Below are positions 55,548 to 61,993 of a DNA stretch of 64,000 bases, piece after piece. Both the position numbers and the translations under genes were made by a program. The stretch is from positions 1-64,000 of the forward strand of contig JAZKGQ010000001.1 of NCBI GenBank assembly GCA_040385825.1, written 5' to 3'. The notes under the pieces were generated by a model, which saw only the letters and a list, made by a program, of their open reading frames with translations, was not told the DNA's origin and made no database searches. This stretch comes from JANNNF01 sp040385825. Lineage in GTDB: Bacteria > Pseudomonadota > Alphaproteobacteria > Rhodobacterales > Rhodobacteraceae. How positions within the stretch are numbered: position 1 is the stretch's first letter; each line of letters starts with the position of its first letter.

Positions 55548-56771
55548 TCAGGCGGGCTTGGCCACCCTGCGATGCTGCGCGAAAAAGCGCAGCATCTCGG
55601 CGCTGGCATCGGGGCCTTCGGGGTCGGTATAGCTGCCCGCCGCATTGCCCCCCGACCAGGCATGGCCTGCGCCGTCGATCAGCCAGACCTCGCCCAAGCT
55701 GCGGTCCTTGCTGCCCAGAACAGTGCGGCTGTAGCTGCGCCCGTTGGCGGCCCGGCCCGTGGTCGTCACCCGCTTGCCCGCCAGCCCGCGCTGCGCCTGA
55801 TCGGCGACCGCCGTGGCATTGGCCAGATGCACGGTCGCATCCGCCGTGCCGTGAAACACGATGGTCGGCACATGGTGCGGGGCAGAGAACCCGGCCGCCC
55901 CGCCGCGCATGGCGGCAAAGGCCGACCCCACATCCTGCGCCGCCCCGGCGGCAAGGCCGGAATGCACCCCGATGGCCGCGAACAGATCGGGGTAGGCCTG
56001 CGCCAGCACCGCCGCCGCCGCCCCGCCCGCCGACAGACCCGCCACATAGATCCGCGCGGGATCGGCATTCTGCCGGGCCAGCACTTCACGCGTGATGGCG
56101 GCCAGAAGGGCGGGTTCGCCCGCATCGCGCCCCTGATCGCCGGGGCGGAACCAGTTCCAGCATTTGTTCATGTTGGCGGTATGGGTCTGGGCGGGATAGA
56201 CCACGATCACCCCCTGCGCCTGCGCATGGGCGTTCATCCCGGTGCCATCGGCAAAATCCTGCGGCGACTGCGTGCAGCCATGCAGCATCACCACCACCGG
56301 CAACGGGCCTTGCGGCGCGGGGTCCGGCACGAACAGCATGTAATCGCGCCAGCCTTCGGGGCCGCTGTACTGATGCAGGGTGAATCGGGCGGACGGGGCC
56401 GGGGCGCGGGGGGCGCGGCCCGTGCCGGCGGGCATGCCGCCACGGGCAATCTCGCGCAGGGTTTCCGCCAGCGGTTTGCGCGGCTTGGGCGCGCGGTCCT
56501 TGGCGGCAGGTCTGGCAGAGGGTCTGGCGGCAGGTTTGGCGGCAGGATTGCCCAGAACGACAAACTCCCCCTCGATGCAGTCAGTCTGTGCGGCATCCTG
56601 TGCGGCGTCCTGCGCGGCGATCTGCGGGGCTGGCGGAACCGGGGCTGGCGGAACGGGGGCCTCGGCCTGCCCGCGCAGCTTGCGCTGGATCAGGGCGGTG
56701 GCTTCGACCAGTCTGCCGGCGCGGGTCAGGGCGGTGGCCTGCGCCATGCCGGAAAGGAAACTGCGGGTCAT
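55548..56771 (-). CDS. PHB depolymerase-family esterase
   Basis: This 407-residue alpha/beta hydrolase has the esterase_phb pattern: VVMLHGCTQSPQDFADGTGMN (oxyanion region), the nucleophile in YVAGLSAGGAAAAVL, and the catalytic His in LIDGAGHAWSGG. The first ~120 residues are Ala/Pro-rich with no clear signal. It probably cleaves polyhydroxyalkanoate or another ester. The start at 56771 follows AGAAAG. It is downstream of the RHH-like gene and convergent with the hlyD-type gene, with three bases between the ends. Confidence 0.85.
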   Translation of the reverse strand: MTRSFLSGMAQATALTRAGRLVEATALIQRKLRGQAEAPVPPAPVPPAPQIAAQDAAQDAAQTDCIEGEFVVLGNPAAKPAARPSARPAAKDRAPKPRKPLAETLREIARGGMPAGTGRAPRAPAPSARFTLHQYSGPEGWRDYMLFVPDPAPQGPLPVVVMLHGCTQSPQDFADGTGMNAHAQAQGVIVVYPAQTHTANMNKCWNWFRPGDQGRDAGEPALLAAITREVLARQNADPARIYVAGLSAGGAAAAVLAQAYPDLFAAIGVHSGLAAGAAQDVGSAFAAMRGGAAGFSAPHHVPTIVFHGTADATVHLANATAVADQAQRGLAGKRVTTTGRAANGRSYSRTVLGSKDRSLGEVWLIDGAGHAWSGGNAAGSYTDPEGPDASAEMLRFFAQHRRVAKPA

Positions 56772-56809
56772 CTGAAACTTTCTAAAACAGAACGGGGCAC
56801 GGCGGGCCG

Positions 56810-57232
56810 TCACGACATGCGGTCGGCCAGGGCGGTTTTCACATCGGCACTGGCCTGAAACGCGCCAAGCACGGAAACGGATCGTATGGTGGCACGGGCA
56901 AGGGCGGCGGGCACGTCGGCATCGATCACCGCCAGCCCCAACACCCGGATATCCAGTGCAGCGCCTGCGGCCTGCACAGATTCCAGCTCGGCCCGGCCAA
57001 AGCGGTGCAGACCAAGAATGACCTTGCGACGCGCAATGGCCTGATCGACCGCCGGGGCATGGCGGTCGATCAGGTTGCGGATCGCGGTCCGGATAAAGTC
57101 GGAGCGGTTGGAATAGAACCCTTCCAGCACCAGCAGTTCGATCTGCCCCGCCTCGATATGGCCAAGGTTGATCGTGACCTTTTCGCTGTCATTGGCGCGG
57201 TGGTCGGCCGTGGTCTTTTGCAGCGGGGGCAT
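56810..57232 (-). CDS. Ribbon-helix-helix (CopG-like) protein
   Basis: This 140-residue protein has an N-terminal ribbon-helix-helix pattern: a strand EKVTINLGHIE, then helices around LLVLEGFYSNRSDFIRTAIRNLIDRHAP. A C-terminal domain of unknown function follows. It is likely a DNA-binding regulator. It precedes the PHA depolymerase-like gene on the same strand by 38 bases, and a role controlling that gene is plausible. Confidence 0.7.
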   Translation of the reverse strand: MPPLQKTTADHRANDSEKVTINLGHIEAGQIELLVLEGFYSNRSDFIRTAIRNLIDRHAPAVDQAIARRKVILGLHRFGRAELESVQAAGAALDIRVLGLAVIDADVPAALARATIRSVSVLGAFQASADVKTALADRMS

Positions 57233-57301
57233 GGCGGGGCGATCCAGTGTAATCCAAGTGGATGGTTACTGGATGCAAAGCCTGCCGTCAACGCTCCCTT
57301 T

Positions 57302-57826
57302 TCAGTACTGGCCCAAGGGCGGCGCATTGGGCGGCAGATCCGCCACCTGCCCGATCCTGCCTTGCGGCGTCAGTTCATCCACCGTTTCGGGCAAGACCTG
57401 CGACAGCCGCGCCAGCAGATCAACTTCGGACAGGCCGGTTTTCGCAGCCAACTCGGCGATCACGTCATTGCCCAGAACCGGGCGAAGCTGGTCGGGTGTC
57501 ACCGCCTTGTTCTGGCCAGTGCCGACCCAGCTTTCGGCAATGTCCGGCGCACCGCCCTGGGTAAAGCGCTGCACCAGTTCGGTCAGACCGGACTGCAAGC
57601 TGCCCAGAAGGCCGCCGGACTGAAAACTGCCCAGCAAATTGCCGGAAAGATCGCTGCCGCTTTCGGTCGATTGCGCGATGCGGGGATCGGGGCGGGGGTC
57701 GGGGCCGCTGTCGGACCGGCCACTTGTGGCCTTGTCCAGCATCGACCTCAGTTGATCGCGGTTCTGATAGCCGGCAGCGGCGGCAAGACCCAGAAGGGCC
57801 AGCAAGGACGGCATACGGTTGGACAT
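57302..57826 (-). CDS. YidB-family (DUF937) protein
   Basis: This 174-residue protein has the YidB/DUF937 pattern, with a Gly/Ser/Leu-rich middle (LGSFQSGGLLGSLQSGL) and a helical C-terminal half (TPDQLRPVLGNDVIAELAAKTGLS). Function is not established; members are often stress-associated. It lies 29 bases after the GlsB-type gene and is probably transcribed from the same EcfG-type promoter. Confidence 0.75.
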   Translation of the reverse strand: MSNRMPSLLALLGLAAAAGYQNRDQLRSMLDKATSGRSDSGPDPRPDPRIAQSTESGSDLSGNLLGSFQSGGLLGSLQSGLTELVQRFTQGGAPDIAESWVGTGQNKAVTPDQLRPVLGNDVIAELAAKTGLSEVDLLARLSQVLPETVDELTPQGRIGQVADLPPNAPPLGQY

Positions 57827-57855
57827 GGCAACTCTCCTGTTGAGGGCGGGAAAAA

Positions 57856-58107
57856 TCAGCGGCGGCGCGTCAGCGCGCCCCAGACAACCAGAACGATCAC
57901 CGACCCGACCACGGCGCCGATCAGCCCGGCCCCCTGATTGGACCCGTACCAGTTCATCGACTGCCCGATCCAGGTGGCGACAAAGGCACCGAACACGCCC
58001 AACAGCGCGGTCAGGATGAATCCCGAAGGCTCGCGGTCACCCGGTACCAGCCATTTGGCGATGATCCCCGCCACAAATCCGATGATGACCGTCCAGATGA
58101 TACCCAT
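57856..58107 (-). CDS. GlsB/YeaQ/YmgE-family membrane stress protein
   Basis: This 83-residue protein has three Gly-rich membrane helices (IIWTVIIGFVAGIIAKWLVPG, FILTALLGVFGAFVATWIG, GLIGAVVGSVIVLVVWGAL), the hallmark of the transglycosylase-associated/YeaQ family. These are small inner-membrane proteins commonly under general stress control. The ATG at 58107 follows AGGGG. It heads a leftward operon with the YidB gene behind an EcfG-type promoter. Confidence 0.88.
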   Translation of the reverse strand: MGIIWTVIIGFVAGIIAKWLVPGDREPSGFILTALLGVFGAFVATWIGQSMNWYGSNQGAGLIGAVVGSVIVLVVWGALTRRR

Positions 58108-58145
58108 GACAAACCCCTGTGCCTGTTGATGCAACGCACCCGGTA

Positions 58146-58170
58146 AACCCCCCGCCCTGCGGTTGGTTCC
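58146..58170 (-). promoter_or_regulatory. EcfG-type promoter for the GlsB-YidB operon
   Basis: On the minus strand GGAAC at 58170-58166 and GGTT at 58149-58146 are separated by 16 bases. The first -10 base differs from the consensus CGTT. The gene starts about 40 bases downstream. Confidence 0.72.
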
Positions 58171-58193
58171 CCCGCCTGCCGGCAATAAATCCC

Positions 58194-58219
58194 GGAACCA
58201 GCCCGCGATCCGCGGTGTT
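58194..58219 (+). promoter_or_regulatory. EcfG-type promoter for the PRC-barrel gene
   Basis: GGAAC at 58194-58198 and TGTT at 58216-58219 are separated by 17 bases. One -10 base differs from consensus. It lies back to back with the leftward promoter for the GlsB-YidB operon. Confidence 0.68.
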
Positions 58220-58270
58220 TTACCGACAGCGCTACCAAGCGTGACCAACACACAAACACCGGAGACGACG

Positions 58271-59119
58271 ATGAAAAACCTCATGCTCTCGACCGCCCTT
58301 CTGGCCGGGCTTACAGGCGCTGCCATGGCCCAGACCGACGGCAGCATCTTCCGTCCGGCGGCAAATGCCATGGACCTGCGCGCCAGCAATTTCATCGGCA
58401 TGCGCGTCTATGCGTCGGACGCGGCCCTTGATGCGACCGAATACAACGGCGCGCAGACCGGCTGGAACGACATTGGCGAAATCAACGACGTGATCCTGTC
58501 GCGCGATGGCAAGATCGATGCTGTTCTGGTCGACATCGGCGGCTTTCTGGGCCTTGGCGAACGGCAGGTTGCCGTCGGGATGGAGGCGATCACCTTTGTC
58601 GCCGACAGCGCGACCGCAGACATTGCCGAGGATTTCTTCCTTGTCATGACCGCCGACCGCGCCACGCTGGAAGCGGCCCCTGACTACATGGCCGGCACCA
58701 TGCCCGCCGATATGCCCGCGGCAGACATGCCTGCCGATGCCACCATGGCCCCGGCCGATGCCACCGCGGATCCTGCAACCGACACGGCCGCCACCCCTGC
58801 CGCCCGCACCCCGATTGCGCGCGATGGGTACATGCTGGCCGAGGCCGACTATCTGACCTCGGAAAAGCTGACCGGGGCCAAGGTCTATGACTCCAATGAT
58901 GCCTGGATCGGCGACATTGCCAATCTGGTGCTGTCGGCGGATGGCAACGTGACGCAGGCCGTGGTCGATGTCGGCGGTTTCCTGGGTCTTGGCGCCAAGC
59001 CGGTCGCGCTTGATTTGGCCGACATCGACATCCTGCGCAACGAAGGCGGCGATGACGTGCGGGTCTATCTGTCGCGCACCAAGGCCGAGCTGGAAGCCAT
59101 GCCCAACTTTGAAGGCTGA
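58271..59119 (+). CDS. Periplasmic protein with two PRC-barrel domains
   Basis: This 282-residue protein has a signal peptide (MKNLMLSTALLAGLTGAAMA) and two PRC-barrel repeats (around residues 35-130 and 190-280), each with a VLVDIGGFLGLGERQVA-like strand pair. A linker rich in Ala, Asp, Met and Pro separates them. The family occurs often in Rhodobacterales stress regulons and may bind a surface or membrane partner. The start at 58271 begins the signal peptide and follows GGAGAC. Confidence 0.85.
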   Translation: MKNLMLSTALLAGLTGAAMAQTDGSIFRPAANAMDLRASNFIGMRVYASDAALDATEYNGAQTGWNDIGEINDVILSRDGKIDAVLVDIGGFLGLGERQVAVGMEAITFVADSATADIAEDFFLVMTADRATLEAAPDYMAGTMPADMPAADMPADATMAPADATADPATDTAATPAARTPIARDGYMLAEADYLTSEKLTGAKVYDSNDAWIGDIANLVLSADGNVTQAVVDVGGFLGLGAKPVALDLADIDILRNEGGDDVRVYLSRTKAELEAMPNFEG

Positions 59120-59157
59120 TCCGGCTTCCTGATCGATCAGCCTCCTGATCGACCGGC

Positions 59158-59184
59158 AAAGGCCCGCCCGTCCGGCGGGCCTTT
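59158..59184 (+). terminator. Terminator after the PRC-barrel gene
   Basis: The 11-base arms AAAGGCCCGCC and GGCGGGCCTTT flank a 5-base loop, with the stem ending in TTT followed by GTCATT. Confidence 0.85.
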
Positions 59185-59206
59185 GTCATTCTGACGCAGG
59201 GTGAAG

Positions 59207-59232
59207 GGAACCCTTCCCCGCAACCCCGCGTT
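59207..59232 (+). promoter_or_regulatory. EcfG-type promoter for the DUF892 gene
   Basis: GGAAC at 59207-59211 and CGTT at 59229-59232 are separated by 17 bases. This is a full consensus match 65 bases before the start codon. Confidence 0.85.
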
Positions 59233-59296
59233 GTTCCTGTACCTGCCGGAAACCACCTCTCTCTCACCCGGCCCCCCATTGTGAAAGGATTTCCCG

Positions 59297-59830
59297 ATGT
59301 CTGACGTTGCAACCAAGCCCGCCTCGAAAACCACCGCACCTGCGGCAGGCAAAGGTCTGGCGGACCTGTTCGAGCATGCCTTGAAAGACATGTATTACGC
59401 CGAAAAGAAGATCTACAAATCGCTGCCCAAGATGATCAAGGCGGCACAGGATCCCGACCTCAAGCAATCGCTGACCAACCACCGCGACCAGACCTCTGGC
59501 CACATCGACGCGCTGGAACAGGTGTTCGACTATATCGGCAAGCGCCCGAAGGCCGAAAAATGCGATGCGATCGACGGCATTCTGGAAGAATCCGTCAGCC
59601 TGCTGGAGGATTTCGCCGGCACTGACGCGGGTGATGCCGCGATCATCTTTTCGGCCCAGGCGGTCGAGCATTACGAGATCACCCGCTATGGCTCGATGGT
59701 GGCTTATGCCAAGGCGCTGAAACTGCCCGAAGCCGCCGAAGTGCTGACCGCCGTGCTGACGCAGGAAACCGAGTCCGACAAGGCGCTGACCAGCCTTGCC
59801 AAGGGCCGCATCAACGCCGCCGCGGCCTGA
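59297..59830 (+). CDS. DUF892 (YciE-like) ferritin-fold stress protein
   Basis: This 177-residue helical protein belongs to the DUF892/YciF-YciE group, with LFEHALKDMYYAEKKIYKSLPKM and QAVEHYEITRYGSMVAYA carrying the Glu/His ligands of a ferritin-like four-helix bundle. It is a common general stress protein, with a possible di-iron role in oxidative or osmotic stress. It has its own EcfG-type promoter. Confidence 0.88.
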   Translation: MSDVATKPASKTTAPAAGKGLADLFEHALKDMYYAEKKIYKSLPKMIKAAQDPDLKQSLTNHRDQTSGHIDALEQVFDYIGKRPKAEKCDAIDGILEESVSLLEDFAGTDAGDAAIIFSAQAVEHYEITRYGSMVAYAKALKLPEAAEVLTAVLTQETESDKALTSLAKGRINAAAA

Positions 59831-59873
59831 CCGCCCTTCCGCCTTGCGGTGCAAAAATTTGTGCCACAAGGCG

Positions 59874-59898
59874 GGAACCTGCGGCGGCGATCTGCGTT
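59874..59898 (+). promoter_or_regulatory. EcfG-type promoter with no gene directly downstream (sRNA promoter)
   Basis: GGAAC at 59874-59878 and CGTT at 59895-59898 are separated by 16 bases, a full consensus match. It drives a stretch of about 100 bases that ends in a strong intrinsic terminator. Confidence 0.82.
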
Positions 59899-59904
59899 TT
59901 CCGT

Positions 59905-60006
59905 GTGACGCATCCATGGTCCCTGCCTGCTCTGCGTCCGGATGCCGCTGCGGTTCACTGCGCGGGCATCATTGCCGGAAGGGTCTTTGATCCTTCCGGC
60001 TTTTTT
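59905..60006 (+). ncRNA. Predicted EcfG-dependent small RNA
   Basis: A consensus EcfG promoter precedes this stretch. It ends in an intrinsic terminator with 9-base arms GCCGGAAGG (59974-59982) and CCTTCCGGC (59992-60000) and six T (60001-60006). The 5' part can form either GACGCA/TGCGTC (59907-59912 with 59933-59938) or GCATCC/GGATGC (59910-59915 with 59940-59945), both exposing a C-rich loop around CCCTGCCTGC. This resembles the architecture of the Caulobacter stress RNA GsrN. A 24-codon Cys-rich frame (59916-59990) lacks a ribosome site and is a weaker explanation. Confidence 0.65.
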
Positions 60007-60065
60007 CTGCGCCATTCCCTCCCACACGCCCCCCAACACGACCTTGGCATCCGGCCTCCCCGCCG

Positions 60066-60091
60066 GGAACCCTGCCCCGCCGCGGCGCGTT
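60066..60091 (+). promoter_or_regulatory. EcfG-type promoter for the general stress protein gene
   Basis: GGAAC at 60066-60070 and CGTT at 60088-60091 are separated by 17 bases. This is a full consensus match 44 bases before the start at 60135. Confidence 0.85.
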
Positions 60092-60134
60092 GGTCTGGCA
60101 ACACAGCATCCCCTTCAACCGAAAGGCCGATCCG

Positions 60135-60599
60135 ATGACCAAAGACATTTTCTGGGACCGCATGGAGTCCATCAACGCCGGCATGCTGGATGTGACCGTT
60201 GGCAAGCGTCTGGTGCCGATGTCGCATTATGCCGATCCTGCCGCCAATGCGCTGTGGTTCATGTCGGCCAGGGGCACCGATGTCGTCGATGCGGTGGCGG
60301 CCGGTCCCAGGGACAGCGCCTATGTGCTGGCCGATGGCGGCAAGGGGCTGTTTGCCCATGTCACCGGCAGCCTGTCGATCTCGACCGACCGCGCCAAGCT
60401 GGAAGACCTGTGGAACCCGGTGGCCGATGCCTGGTTTGAAGGCGGCATCGACGATCCCGACCTGACGCTGCTGTGTTTTGCCATCACCGGGGCAGAGGTC
60501 TGGGTCACGCCCACTTCGGGTCTGCGCTTCATGTTCAACGTGGCCAAGGCGCAACTGACCGGCACGCAGCCCGACATGGGCGATCATTTCACCCTGTGA
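60135..60599 (+). CDS. Pyridoxamine 5'-phosphate oxidase-like general stress protein
   Basis: This 154-residue protein resembles general stress protein 26 of the split-barrel flavin-binding group, with FWDRMESINAGMLDVTV, LWFMSARGTDVVDAV, and ADAWFEGGIDDPDLTLLCF. Such proteins bind FMN or a related flavin. The ATG at 60135 is preferred because upstream in-frame residues do not fit the fold and overlap the promoter. Confidence 0.85.
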   Translation: MTKDIFWDRMESINAGMLDVTVGKRLVPMSHYADPAANALWFMSARGTDVVDAVAAGPRDSAYVLADGGKGLFAHVTGSLSISTDRAKLEDLWNPVADAWFEGGIDDPDLTLLCFAITGAEVWVTPTSGLRFMFNVAKAQLTGTQPDMGDHFTL

Positions 60600-60648
60600 A
60601 CCCCGCCCTGTGATCCCTCTGTGACCCTGCACCAGAAAGGAACCCCCG

Positions 60649-60825
60649 ATGGCCCTGCCCCCTGCAAGCCCGAACCCCGGCCCCAAATCCCCCCCGCCCG
60701 AGCCGATGGACAAACCCGACCTGCCCCCAACCCCGCCGGTCATGCCCGAAATCGGCCCTGACGCCCCGGTGGAAATTCCTGACATCCAGCCCCCCGGCGT
60801 TGATCTGCCGCCCCCGACCCTGTGA
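60649..60825 (+). CDS. 58-residue Pro-rich small protein
   Basis: This small open frame follows AGAAAGGA. The product is almost half proline (start MALPPASPNPGPKSPPPE, end GVDLPPPTL) with several acidic residues, and is probably disordered. It sits 49 bases after the stress protein gene in the same direction. No domain is recognised. The codon choices and ribosome site support it as a real gene. Confidence 0.55.
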   Translation: MALPPASPNPGPKSPPPEPMDKPDLPPTPPVMPEIGPDAPVEIPDIQPPGVDLPPPTL

Positions 60826-60881
60826 CCCCCGATGTGACCCTCGATCCTGCGGCCCCCCCTGCCCTGGGGTGAAAGGTCGCA

Positions 60882-60906
60882 GGAACCCCGGCCCGCCCGC
60901 CGCGTT
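60882..60906 (+). promoter_or_regulatory. EcfG-type promoter for the small peptide/membrane protein pair
   Basis: GGAAC at 60882-60886 and CGTT at 60903-60906 are separated by 16 bases. This is a full consensus match 44 bases before the next start codon at 60951. Confidence 0.83.
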
Positions 60907-60950
60907 TGCCGCCCCCACCCCAAACCCCGGAACATGCAAGGTACGCAACG

Positions 60951-61037
60951 ATGAAACGGTTCATTCTGGCATTGATTGCGCCCCCTGCCCTTGCGGCTGA
61001 CTCTGGTCGCCCTGCCCCGCCACAGGTCCGCGCATGA
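60951..61037 (+). CDS. 28-residue peptide with signal-like N-terminus, coupled to the next gene
   Basis: The peptide starts MKRFILALIAPPALAAD, which is signal-peptide-like with an ALA cleavage site, leaving only about 13 residues. Its stop overlaps the next start codon (ATGA at 61034-61037). It may be a leader that controls translation of the next gene, or a tiny secreted peptide. Confidence 0.5.
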   Translation: MKRFILALIAPPALAADSGRPAPPQVRA

Positions 61038-61519
61038 CGGATGGCGCCTTTCACATGACCCACCGGCAGCGGCGGGGCTTTGGCCGCATCAGCCGGGCGC
61101 AATGCCTGGGCTGGGTGGCGATTGCGCTGCTGGCGGGGGTGGCCCTGCTGGGTCTGGGCGGCGGCGGGGCGGCGTTCACCCATCAAAGCGTGGGCGACGA
61201 TGCGTTCCAGATCACCTATCCGGTGGTCGCGGGCAGCCGCGTTCCCGACGAGATCACCGTCACCCTGACCGCCCCGAAAGCCCAGACCGTGCTGCATTTC
61301 GACCGCGCCTTTGACGAAGCCTTTGCCATCGTGTCGATGATCCCGGTGCCGTTGCAGGCCTTTCCCACGTCCTGGGGCACCGGCTATCGCTTTGCGACCC
61401 CTTCTGACGGGCGCACCCGGCTGCGGATCATGGTGATGCCGCTGGCGGCCGGGCAGGCGAATTACACCATCGTCGCCGATGGCCGCATGGCCCTGCTGTC
61501 CACCCGCATCCTGCCCTGA
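61034..61519 (+). CDS. Unknown membrane-anchored protein with an extracytoplasmic domain
   Basis: This 161-residue protein has a basic cytoplasmic start, one membrane helix (CLGWVAIALLAGVALLGLGGG, about residues 24-44) and a beta-rich outer domain (ITYPVVAGSRVPDEITVTL, TRLRIMVMPLAAGQ). I do not recognise the family. It is translationally coupled to the small peptide before it and lies behind an EcfG-type promoter, so a stress role at the membrane is likely. An in-frame start at 61055 is also possible. Confidence 0.65.
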   Translation: MTDGAFHMTHRQRRGFGRISRAQCLGWVAIALLAGVALLGLGGGGAAFTHQSVGDDAFQITYPVVAGSRVPDEITVTLTAPKAQTVLHFDRAFDEAFAIVSMIPVPLQAFPTSWGTGYRFATPSDGRTRLRIMVMPLAAGQANYTIVADGRMALLSTRILP

Positions 61520-61543
61520 ATCGGGAAAAACAGACTGCGCAAG

Positions 61544-61568
61544 GGAACGCCCCGGTGTTTCAGGCGTT
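61544..61568 (+). promoter_or_regulatory. EcfG-type promoter for the small membrane protein gene
   Basis: GGAAC at 61544-61548 and CGTT at 61565-61568 are separated by 16 bases. This is a full consensus match 55 bases before the start at 61623. Confidence 0.83.
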
Positions 61569-61622
61569 TCCCCTGCAAGCGCCGTCCTGATGCAACCGTG
61601 GCGCACCGTGAAAGGACAGATC

Positions 61623-61871
61623 ATGTCAGCCCCGCACACCAATCTTGAAAAGCAGAAGCGCCGCCACAAAGGCCCGCTGATCGGCATTGCCCTGGCGCTG
61701 CTGTTCGGACTTGGGCTGATGGCCTATTGGTCCTTCTGGGGGGTGGCCACCGGCGGCGGCCCCGGCGCGCAGGAAACCACCCCCGCCCTGATCCAGCCCG
61801 ACGCCGCCGCCCCAGCAACCGACCCCGTAACCGGCACCACGACCGGCACGCCGCCTGCAACCGGCGGCTGA
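61623..61871 (+). CDS. 82-residue single-helix membrane protein
   Basis: A basic start (MSAPHTNLEKQKRRHKG) precedes one membrane helix (PLIGIALALLFGLGLMAYWSF) and a Pro/Thr/Ala-rich outer tail. Function is unknown. The preceding full-consensus EcfG promoter assigns it to the stress regulon. Confidence 0.7.
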   Translation: MSAPHTNLEKQKRRHKGPLIGIALALLFGLGLMAYWSFWGVATGGGPGAQETTPALIQPDAAAPATDPVTGTTTGTPPATGG

Positions 61872-61993
61872 TGCAGCCCCCTGCCCCGGCCGCCCCCCGC
61901 CCGGCTGGCGGGCGGCGCGAGACGATGGCGAATCCCCCTTGCGTGACGGGCATTTCCAGCGCTTACTCGCCGCATCTGCGGGAACCGGTTGAA

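Noticed and set aside
61981..61985. GGAAC just before the HWE kinase as an EcfG promoter
   Set aside because: There is no CGTT or GTT at 16-17 bases, and the word lies too close to the start codon. It more likely contributes to the ribosome site.
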